From Chloroflexi bacterium UBA5189 (GTDB lineage Bacteria; Chloroflexota; Limnocylindria; Limnocylindrales; CSP1-4), in assembly GCA_002413045.1 (NCBI GenBank), contig DHWF01000052.1, positions 1-6,067 on the forward strand: a stretch of DNA of 6,067 bases. The letters are read 5' to 3'. Below the pieces are notes generated by a model. The model worked only from the letters and a program-made list of their open reading frames with translations. It had not been told where the DNA came from and did not search any database. Both the position numbers and the translations under genes were made by a program. This document shows, piece by piece, positions 1-5,606 of this stretch. Each line of letters begins with the position of its first letter. The stretch's first letter is position 1.

Positions 1-1581
1 AACCTCATCGACACGCCCGGCCACGTCGACTTCAGCTACGAGGTCAGCCACAGCCTGCAGGCCTGCGAAGGGGCGATCCTCGTCGTCGACGCGGCGCAGG
101 GCATCGAGGCGCAGACGCTCGCGAACGTCCACCTCGCGCTGCGCGAGGGCCTCACGATCATCCCGGTCCTCAACAAGATCGACCTGCCCTCGGCGCAGCC
201 CGACGTCGTCATGGACGAGCTCGAGAATGCCCTGGCGATCCCGCGCGAGGAGGTCCTCCTCGTGTCGGCGAAGGAGGGGACCGGCGTCGCGGAGCTGCTC
301 GAGGCCATCGTCGAGCGAATCCCGCCGCCGAAGGGCGACCCGCTGAAGCCCCTCCAGGCGCTCGTCTTCGACTCCCACTACGATCCGTACAAGGGCGTCA
401 TCGTCTACCTGCGGCTCGCGCAGGGCACGCTCAGCGAGCACGACCGCGTGCGGCTGATGGCGTCCGGCGCCGAGGCCGACCTGCTCGAGCTCGGCTTCTT
501 CCGGCCGGCGCTCGTGCCGGTCGAGACGATGCGCGCCGGCGATGTGGGCTACGCGGCGACGGGCCTCAAGAATGTTCGCGAGGCCCAGGTCGGCGACACC
601 ATCACCCTGTCCGGGGCCCCGGCGCCGGAGCCGCTGCCCGGCTACCAGGAGGCCAAGAGCCTCGTCTTCGCCGGCATCTACCCGGTCAGCGGCGAGGACT
701 ACCCGCTCCTCCGCGACGCGATCGAGAAGCTCCACCTCAATGACGCGTCGTTCACCTACGAGCCGGAGAGCTCGGTCGCCCTCGGTTTCGGGTTCCGGTG
801 CGGCTTCCTGGGCCTGCTGCACATGGAGATCGTCCAGGAGCGGCTCGAGCGCGAGTTCGGCCTCAACCTGATCGCCTCCGCGCCCTCCGTCGAGTACGAG
901 GTCCTCCCGATCAACGGCCGCGCCCCGATCCGGGTCGACAACCCGTCCAGGCTGCCACCGGTCGGGGAGATCGAGGAGATTCGGGAGCCGTGGGTCCAGC
1001 TGTCCGTGGTCACGCCGGCGACGTACATCGGGGCGCTCATGGAGCTCTCGACGAACCGGCGCGGCAGCTTCGTTGGCCTGGAATACCTCGACCCGACGCG
1101 CGTGCTCATGAAGTTCGAGCTGCCGCTCGCGGAGCTGATCGTCGACTACTACGACCAGCTCAAGACCCGGACGGCCGGTTACGCCTCGATGGACTACGAG
1201 GAGATCGGCTATCGGGCGGCCAACCTGGTCAAGCTCGACGTGCTCGTTGCCGGCGAGCCCGTTGACGCGCTGTCGATGATCATCCACCGGGACAACGCGG
1301 CCTCGCTCGGGAGGACGCTCGTGAGCCGGCTCCGCCAGCTGATCCCCCGGCAGCTGTTCGAGGTGCCGATCCAGGCGGCAATCGGCTCAAATGTCATCGC
1401 CCGCGAAACCGTCCGCGCCATGAGCAAGAACGTCCTGGCCAAGTGCTACGGTGGCGACATCACCCGGAAGCGCAAGCTGCTCGAGAAGCAGAAGGAAGGG
1501 AAGCGCCGCATGAAGCGGGTCGGCTCGGTCGAGATCCCGCAGGAGGCGTTCCTCGCCATGCTCCGGACCGACGCGTCGTAG
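1..1581 (+). CDS. lepA: Elongation factor 4 (LepA), 5'-truncated by the window edge
   Basis: LepA/EF4 is a ribosome-associated translational GTPase that resembles EF-G and acts in the cytoplasm or at the membrane, with proposed roles in back-translocation and in initiation or ribosome assembly. The frame is open from base 1, and 526 residues are visible before TAG. E. coli LepA has about 600 residues, so roughly 70 N-terminal residues, including the P-loop and switch I, lie outside the window. The visible part begins in the G3 motif (DTPGH, bases 10-24), followed by G4 NKID (172-183) and G5 SAK (265-273). Next come the EF-Tu-like domain II (from about base 340), the EF-G-like domains III and V (about 640-1290), and the LepA-specific C-terminal domain. 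The last contains CYGGDITRKRKLLEKQKEGK and then RRMKRVGSVEIPQEAF near the stop, which are diagnostic of LepA rather than EF-G or TypA. The reading frame is intact and nothing is unusual. The next gene starts 10 bases downstream, suggesting co-transcription. Confidence 0.98.
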   Translation, partial: NLIDTPGHVDFSYEVSHSLQACEGAILVVDAAQGIEAQTLANVHLALREGLTIIPVLNKIDLPSAQPDVVMDELENALAIPREEVLLVSAKEGTGVAELLEAIVERIPPPKGDPLKPLQALVFDSHYDPYKGVIVYLRLAQGTLSEHDRVRLMASGAEADLLELGFFRPALVPVETMRAGDVGYAATGLKNVREAQVGDTITLSGAPAPEPLPGYQEAKSLVFAGIYPVSGEDYPLLRDAIEKLHLNDASFTYEPESSVALGFGFRCGFLGLLHMEIVQERLEREFGLNLIASAPSVEYEVLPINGRAPIRVDNPSRLPPVGEIEEIREPWVQLSVVTPATYIGALMELSTNRRGSFVGLEYLDPTRVLMKFELPLAELIVDYYDQLKTRTAGYASMDYEEIGYRAANLVKLDVLVAGEPVDALSMIIHRDNAASLGRTLVSRLRQLIPRQLFEVPIQAAIGSNVIARETVRAMSKNVLAKCYGGDITRKRKLLEKQKEGKRRMKRVGSVEIPQEAFLAMLRTDAS

Positions 1582-1591
1582 GCCGACGGCG

Positions 1592-2353
1592 ATGATCGAC
1601 GACCTTCGCGTCCTGATCGGCCTCGGGCTGACCCTGCTGCTGGTCATGCTCCGGCTGGAGGCAGAGCGCTTCGGTGCCGCCGAGTACGACGAGCCGGTGC
1701 GCGGCCGGCGTCCGTCGGTCCTGCGCCGGCTGGCCTGGTACATCCTGGGCGTCGGCGGCGTGCTCGCGCTGCTGCTGGCCCACCCGACGGCCGAGCAGAG
1801 CCTGTTCCTCCAGATCGGCGACCGGTGGGGCGTCCTGCTCGCGCTCGCGCTCGGCGGCGTCGGCGTGGCGCAGGCGATCGCCATCGCCTGGTACCACTAC
1901 CACCGCCTCCGGTTCCCCGATGTCGCGTCCTATCCAGGCGCGCTGGCGAACGAGATCCTCACCGCGTTCATCGACGAGGCCGTCTTCCGCGGCGCGCTGC
2001 TCGGCTACTTCCTGCTGGCGACGATGGGCTCGCCGTGGTCGATGACGATCTCGATCGTCGGGCAGGCGGTCGTGTACGTCCTCGCGACGCGCCTCGGCGC
2101 GACGGGTCGCGACCGATACATGCTCCTGCTCGCCAGCGCGATCGGCCTGATCGGTGGCTGGGCCACGATCACCACCGGCGGGATCGGGGCAGCCTTCCTC
2201 GGCCACGCGATCACCCGCGTCGCCGTCTTCCTTACGACGGGTCACGCCGGCCAGCCGCCCGCCAAGGGTGCCGACATCGAGGATGTCGAGCGGCGGCGTC
2301 GAACCCCGGAGGGCTGGAGCGCGGTCGATCGGAGCGCCGCGCGGGACCGGTGA
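1592..2353 (+). CDS. CPBP-like (CAAX protease/bacteriocin-processing-like) multi-pass membrane protein with divergent active-site motifs
   Basis: This is a 253-aa hydrophobic protein with about six or seven probable membrane segments, near residues 5-20, 48-63, 79-100, 119-144, 150-168, 176-193 and 196-215. It ends in a charged tail (221-253). Family assignment is by motif. DEAVFRG (residues 128-134, bases 1973-1993) resembles the EExxFRG box of CPBP/Abi intramembrane proteases. A second helix has YVLAT (162-166) where the family has FxxxH, and a third has HAITR (205-209) where it has HxxxN/D. So the first Glu is Asp, the second-motif His is Thr and the final Asn is Arg, while the second Glu, the Arg and one His remain. 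Either it is a catalytically impaired relative or the family call is wrong. ATG 1592 is chosen because it opens the frame just after lepA and precedes the first membrane helix, although no strong Shine-Dalgarno sequence is visible. The stop overlaps the hemW GTG, indicating translational coupling. Substrate and function are unknown. Confidence 0.75.
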   Translation: MIDDLRVLIGLGLTLLLVMLRLEAERFGAAEYDEPVRGRRPSVLRRLAWYILGVGGVLALLLAHPTAEQSLFLQIGDRWGVLLALALGGVGVAQAIAIAWYHYHRLRFPDVASYPGALANEILTAFIDEAVFRGALLGYFLLATMGSPWSMTISIVGQAVVYVLATRLGATGRDRYMLLLASAIGLIGGWATITTGGIGAAFLGHAITRVAVFLTTGHAGQPPAKGADIEDVERRRRTPEGWSAVDRSAARDR

Positions 2354-2430
2354 CGGCCGCCACGGCGGCGCCGGCGGCGCCGTTGACCGCGTCGTCCAGG
2401 GCGCCGGTGACCGCGTCGCGCGCGGCGCCG
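2350..2430 (+). repeat. Three degenerate 24-base repeats encoding (V/L)TA-x-x-x-A-P at the hemW 5' end
   Basis: Copies lie at 2350-2373, 2383-2406 and 2407-2430. In the hemW frame they read VTAATAAP, LTASSRAP and VTASRAAP, with a 9-base AAP spacer after the first. By eye, copies 2 and 3 agree at 19 of 24 positions, and copies 1 and 3 at 17 of 24. Each copy begins with a codon usable as a start (GTG, TTG, GTG). The GC-rich composition inflates the similarity, so this may be low-complexity sequence rather than true duplication. Confidence 0.5.
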
Positions 2431-3645
2431 CCCGCCGGTTCGTACGTCCACGTTCCGTTCTGCGTCTCCCACTGCCCGTACTGCGACTTCGTGGTCGTCG
2501 CGGGCCGCGAGGCGCGCGGGCCGGGCAACCGGATCGGCCGGTTCCTCGAGGCGCTTGAGGTCGAGCTGGGGCTGCGCGCTGATGCCCTGGATGCGGCGTG
2601 GGGCCCGGTCGGGGGCACCACCCGCCCGCCGGTCGACACGCTCTACCTGGGTGGCGGCACACCGAGCCTACTCCCCGCGACGGCCGTCGGGCGGCTGATC
2701 GGGATCGTTCGCGAGCGGTTCGGACTGGCGCCGGGCGCCGAGGTCACGCTCGAGGCGAACCCGGGCCCGGACGAGCGCGGCGACGCCCGCGCCCTGCGCG
2801 ACGCCGGCGTGACGCGGCTGTCCATCGGCGCCCAATCGATGGATCTCGAGGAGCTTCGGCGCCTCGGCCGGCGGCACGCACCCGGCGACGTCGCGGCGAC
2901 CGTGGCGGCCGCACGTGATGCGGGGATCGGGTCGATCAGCGTGGACCTCCTGTACGACGTGCCGGGGGGCTCGCTGGAGACCTGGGTGCGAACCCTCGAT
3001 GCGGCGCTCGACCTCCTGCCCGACCACCTGTCGCTGTACGCGCTCACCCTCGACGACCCAGACGCCGAGGGGATCACCGGGCCTGGCGGCGACCACCTCC
3101 CGACGCCACCCGGCGCCCGGCGCTGGCGCGAGCGCGCACGCATCGAGCAGGAGGACGATCGCGCCGCCGCCATGTACGAGCTGGCGGACCGACGCCTGGC
3201 GGCCGCCGGTTTCGACTGGTACGAGATCAGCAACTGGTCGCGACCCGGCCATCGGTCCAGGCACAACCTCGGGTACTGGGAGGGCCGCCCGTGGGCGGCG
3301 GTTGGGCCCGGCGCCCACGGCTTCGACGGGGTAGCGCGAACCTGGAACGCGGCACGGCTCGACGGCTACATCGCGGCGCTGGCGCCGGCGGACGGGACGC
3401 CGCCGACCATGCCGCCCGGCGGCAGGCAGCAGGACGATCCATCGGCTCGAACCGGCGAGGCGGCGATGCTCGCCCTGCGCACCAGCGCCGGCCTGCCGGC
3501 CACCGACCTCGACGACCCGTCCATCGGCGCCGCACTTCGGTGGGCCCTTGATGCCCGGCTCCTCGAGCAGACAGCCACGGATCGGTTGGTCTTCACGCTG
3601 CGCGGCCGCCTGCTCTCGAACGAGGTGTTCGTCCGGCTCGTCTGA
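2350..3645 (+). CDS. hemW: HemW, radical SAM heme chaperone (formerly annotated HemN-like coproporphyrinogen III oxidase)
   Basis: HemW is a radical-SAM-fold protein that binds heme and is thought to deliver it to membrane or respiratory proteins. It is commonly misannotated as oxygen-independent coproporphyrinogen oxidase. From GTG 2350 it has 431 residues. The [4Fe-4S] motif is CVSHCPYCDF (Cys38, Cys42, Cys45; bases 2461-2490); the position after CxxxCxxCx is Phe, whereas true HemN has a fourth Cys. LYLGGGTPSLL (about residues 98-108) is the SAM-binding glycine motif. HNLGYW (305-310, bases 3262-3279) matches the HNxxYW heme-binding motif of HemW and is followed by GPGAHGF. The C-terminus LRGRLLSNEVFVRL is typical. 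The N-terminus is an Ala/Thr/Pro-rich leader of about 33 residues with internal repeats. GTG 2350 overlaps the upstream TGA, while GTG 2407 (412 aa, AGGG five bases upstream) is a real alternative. A loop at about residues 235-274 is roughly 15 residues longer than I expect for the family. Identity is firm; the start is uncertain. Confidence 0.96.
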   Translation: MTAATAAPAAPLTASSRAPVTASRAAPPAGSYVHVPFCVSHCPYCDFVVVAGREARGPGNRIGRFLEALEVELGLRADALDAAWGPVGGTTRPPVDTLYLGGGTPSLLPATAVGRLIGIVRERFGLAPGAEVTLEANPGPDERGDARALRDAGVTRLSIGAQSMDLEELRRLGRRHAPGDVAATVAAARDAGIGSISVDLLYDVPGGSLETWVRTLDAALDLLPDHLSLYALTLDDPDAEGITGPGGDHLPTPPGARRWRERARIEQEDDRAAAMYELADRRLAAAGFDWYEISNWSRPGHRSRHNLGYWEGRPWAAVGPGAHGFDGVARTWNAARLDGYIAALAPADGTPPTMPPGGRQQDDPSARTGEAAMLALRTSAGLPATDLDDPSIGAALRWALDARLLEQTATDRLVFTLRGRLLSNEVFVRLV

Positions 3646-3658
3646 CCACCCGGGCGCG

Positions 3659-3687
3659 TTGACACTCCCGGCGGCCCGGGATACGAT
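3659..3687 (+). promoter_or_regulatory. Vegetative (sigma70/sigmaA-like) promoter of the hrcA-grpE-dnaK operon
   Basis: A perfect -35 hexamer TTGACA (3659-3664) is followed after exactly 17 bases by TACGAT (3682-3687), a 4-of-6 match to TATAAT containing the conserved first TA and final T. Transcription would start at about 3693-3695, placing the CIRCE operator immediately downstream, the usual arrangement for HrcA-repressed operons. The start site is inferred from spacing only. The promoter begins just 13 bases after the hemW stop. Confidence 0.85.
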
Positions 3688-3699
3688 GCCAGCACCTTG

Positions 3700-3726
3700 T
3701 TAGCACTCTGGCATGGAGAGTGCTAA
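3700..3726. promoter_or_regulatory. CIRCE operator (HrcA-binding inverted repeat)
   Basis: TTAGCACTC (3700-3708), a 9-base spacer, then GAGTGCTAA (3718-3726) is an exact match to the CIRCE consensus, with both 9-base arms fully complementary. HrcA bound here would block transcription from the promoter just upstream. On heat stress, free GroEL decreases, HrcA loses activity and the operon is derepressed; this mechanism is known from Bacillus. In the mRNA the arms can also form a 5' stem-loop, a feature linked to transcript stability in Bacillus. Confidence 0.98.
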
Positions 3727-3743
3727 CGAACGAGCATCCAATC

Positions 3744-3749
3744 GGGAGA
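3744..3749 (+). promoter_or_regulatory. Ribosome-binding site of hrcA (decides the TTG start)
   Basis: GGGAGA lies 7 bases before TTG 3757 (GGAG core at 3745-3748, 8 bases before it). It is the strongest Shine-Dalgarno match in the leader and supports the unusual TTG initiation codon. Confidence 0.8.
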
Positions 3750-3756
3750 ACCCGCC

Positions 3757-4821
3757 TTGGCGCGTCGCATCCGTCGCTCCAGCGGCCCACTTGACATTCG
3801 CGCTCAGGCGATCCTGCGGGCCGTCATCGAGGAATACGTCACCACCGCGACCCCGGTCGGCAGCCAGGCGCTCGTCGACCGGTATCGCCTCGGCGTGTCC
3901 AGCGCGACCGTCCGCAACATCCTCGCGGAGCTGGAGCTGGCCGGCCTGCTCAGCCACCCGCACACCTCCGCCGGTCGCATCCCCACCGACGCCGGCTATC
4001 GCTGGTTCGTCGAGTCGATCATCGAGTCGACGCCGCTGCCCCAGGTCGAGCAGCTGATGATCCGCCACCAGTTCGGCCAGGTGGAGTTTGCGAGCGAGCA
4101 CTGGTTCCGCCTCGCCGCCTCGACCATTGCCGGCCTGACCCACGCCGCCGGCCTCGCGACGCCCGCCAAGCCCGCCGCCGCCCGCGTCCGCCGGGTCGAC
4201 CTCGTGTCGATCAACGAGCGGATGGCCAGCCTCGTCGTCGTCCTCCGCGAAGGGTCGATCAAGCAGTCGCTGGTGACCCTCGGCGCGCCCGAGGACCAGG
4301 AGGCGCTGACCGTGGTCGCCGCCGTCCTCAACGACCTCGTCCACGACGCGACCTCCGACGACGTGGAGCGGGCGCTCTTGGCCCTCGATTCGGCGGTTCC
4401 GCACTGGGAGCTCGTTGCCCGCGTCGGCGAGCGGATCGTGCGCGTCCTCTCCGACTACGACCGGGCTGCCGTCGAGGAGGTCTTCAGCGACGGCCTGCTC
4501 AACGTCATGGGCGCCCCCGAGTTCGCGCACAGCGAGAAGCTCCGCCGCGTCTTCACTGCGCTCGAGAACCGCGCCTACCTCGGTGAGCTCGTCGGGAGCG
4601 TCGCGGCCTCCGGCGTCGTGCAGGTCTTCATCGGCCACGAGAACGAGCCGCCGGACATGCGCGAGGTCACCCTCGTGCTCGCGCCGTACGGTCGCCGCGA
4701 CCGCGCCGTCGGTGTCGTCGGCGTGCTCGGCCCGACGCGACTTGCCTATTCCGAGGCGATCGGCACGGTCCGCTTCGTCTCCGGGCTCATGAACGAGCTC
4801 GTCGACCACCTGTACCACTGA
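3757..4821 (+). CDS. hrcA: Heat-inducible transcription repressor HrcA
   Basis: HrcA is a dimeric repressor that binds CIRCE and needs GroEL to stay active; here it controls its own operon. The 354-aa length is normal for the family (about 340-350). The N-terminal winged-helix domain covers about residues 12-85. Its recognition region has SSATVRNILAELE (48-60), and the hallmark wing is PHTSAGRIPTDAGYRWFV (68-85). The C-terminal HrcA domain includes INERMASLVVVL (about 152-163) and near the end APYGRRDRAVGVVGVLGPTR, both typical. The start is TTG 3757: in this frame the nearest upstream stop is the TAA at 3724-3726, the last bases of CIRCE, and no ATG or GTG occurs between that stop and the DNA-binding domain. 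A good ribosome-binding site precedes TTG. The first gene of the operon, it is separated from grpE by 14 bases. The weak start codon probably keeps repressor levels low. Confidence 0.98.
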   Translation: MARRIRRSSGPLDIRAQAILRAVIEEYVTTATPVGSQALVDRYRLGVSSATVRNILAELELAGLLSHPHTSAGRIPTDAGYRWFVESIIESTPLPQVEQLMIRHQFGQVEFASEHWFRLAASTIAGLTHAAGLATPAKPAAARVRRVDLVSINERMASLVVVLREGSIKQSLVTLGAPEDQEALTVVAAVLNDLVHDATSDDVERALLALDSAVPHWELVARVGERIVRVLSDYDRAAVEEVFSDGLLNVMGAPEFAHSEKLRRVFTALENRAYLGELVGSVAASGVVQVFIGHENEPPDMREVTLVLAPYGRRDRAVGVVGVLGPTRLAYSEAIGTVRFVSGLMNELVDHLYH

Positions 4822-4823
4822 GC

Positions 4824-4828
4824 GGGGA
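4824..4828 (+). promoter_or_regulatory. Ribosome-binding site of grpE
   Basis: GGGGA ends 7 bases before ATG 4836, within the 14-base gap after the hrcA stop. No promoter or terminator fits in this gap, which supports co-transcription with hrcA. Confidence 0.6.
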
Positions 4829-4835
4829 CCTGAAC

Positions 4836-5582
4836 ATGGATCGACCGACCCGCGCGCAGCAGCGCGCCGCCGCCATCGACGTCTCGCCGGCCAAGCTGGC
4901 CGCCGAGATCGAGCGCGTCGTCCGCGAACGCGACCTGGCACGCCGCCAGGTGGAGCTGGCTCGCCTCGAGATCCAGCGCCTGATGAGCGGCGGCTCGCCA
5001 GCATCGGACGGTGCTCCGAGTGCCGGGCACGGCTCGACGCCGCCCGTCGGCCGGATCGGCCGTCGAGACAAGGGCGCCGAAGCCGCCCTCGAGGCACTCC
5101 AGAAGGAGCGCGACGACTATCTCGGCGCCCTCCAGCGCGAGCGCGCCGAGTTCCTCAACTTCAAGCGCCGCACCGCGGAGGAGCGCGAGGCCATGTCCGG
5201 CATCGCGTCCGAGGGCCTCATCCGCAAGGTCCTGGGCCTCGCCGACGACTTCGACCTGGCGGTCGAGCATCGGCCGGAGTCCGGCGTCGACGCCGCCTGG
5301 GTCGAGGGCATCACCGCCATCGACCGCAAGCTGCGGGCCCTCCTCGAAAGCGAGGGCGTCTCGCACATCGATGCGTCGGCGGGCACCCAGTTCGATCCCC
5401 GTGAGCACGAGGCGGTCGTGAACGTCCCCGGCACCGGCCGCCCCGGCGGCGAGATCGTCGAGGAGCTCCGGCGCGGCTACCGGCTGCGGGATCGGGTCAT
5501 CCGGCCCGCGCTCGTCGCGGTCGCCGAGGACGACGGCGCGACCCAATTCGAACCTATTCCAACCACCGACCGAGCCAACTAG
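4836..5582 (+). CDS. grpE: GrpE, nucleotide exchange factor of DnaK, with extended N-terminus
   Basis: GrpE is the dimeric cochaperone that releases ADP from DnaK and so drives its substrate-release cycle. At 248 aa it is longer than usual (E. coli 197; many homologues 180-210). The conserved core starts near residue 80. It has the long coiled-coil helix (about 82-118) with EFLNFKRRTAEER (105-117), then LIRKVLGLADDFDLAVEH (128-145), the usual LLPVLDDFDRA-like segment. The C-terminal beta domain that contacts DnaK includes GTQFDPREHEAVVNVPG (183-199), then GGEIVEELRRGYRLRDRVIRPALVAV (204-229). The N-terminal extension has a second, highly charged amphipathic helix (about 17-50) and a Gly/Ser/Pro-rich linker (51-80). 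ATG 4836 follows a GGGGA site, but a later start cannot be fully excluded. It lies between hrcA and dnaK as in classical class I heat-shock operons. Confidence 0.97.
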   Translation: MDRPTRAQQRAAAIDVSPAKLAAEIERVVRERDLARRQVELARLEIQRLMSGGSPASDGAPSAGHGSTPPVGRIGRRDKGAEAALEALQKERDDYLGALQRERAEFLNFKRRTAEEREAMSGIASEGLIRKVLGLADDFDLAVEHRPESGVDAAWVEGITAIDRKLRALLESEGVSHIDASAGTQFDPREHEAVVNVPGTGRPGGEIVEELRRGYRLRDRVIRPALVAVAEDDGATQFEPIPTTDRAN

Positions 5583-5590
5583 CAGCGAAC

Positions 5591-5595
5591 AGGAG
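5591..5595 (+). promoter_or_regulatory. Ribosome-binding site of dnaK
   Basis: AGGAG lies 11 bases before ATG 5607, slightly long but clearly the best match in the 24-base gap after grpE. It supports ATG 5607 as the start, which also gives the canonical Hsp70 N-terminus MGKIIGIDLGTTNS. Confidence 0.75.
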
Positions 5596-5606
5596 CCAAC
5601 AGACCC

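Noticed and set aside
1825..2349. In-frame upstream extension of hemW to about base 1825
   Set aside because: The extension would overlap the membrane protein gene for over 500 bases and encodes an Arg/Pro-rich sequence unlike any HemW N-terminus.
1460..2662. A long - strand open frame of about 400 codons opposite the lepA end, the membrane protein gene and hemW start
   Set aside because: It is antisense to three convincing genes, and its product is Arg/Pro/Ala-rich without recognisable motifs. Long antisense open frames are expected at this GC content.
3667..3680. Hairpin CCCGG-N4-CCGGG as a possible hemW terminator
   Set aside because: The stem is only 5 bases, has no T-run after it, and occupies the spacer between the -35 and -10 boxes.
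3713..4057. A + strand ATG frame starting inside the CIRCE spacer
   Set aside because: It is a shifted frame over hrcA with Ser/Arg/Pro-rich product. The ATG is within the operator spacer and has no ribosome-binding site.
3700..5097. A - strand open frame of about 465 codons opposite hrcA and the grpE start
   Set aside because: It mirrors the hrcA codons, has low-complexity composition, no recognised motif and runs through the CIRCE element. It is a shadow of hrcA.
4746..5546. A - strand open frame of about 266 codons opposite grpE
   Set aside because: It is antisense to a complete GrpE with all conserved segments, and its composition is typical of GC-rich shadow frames.
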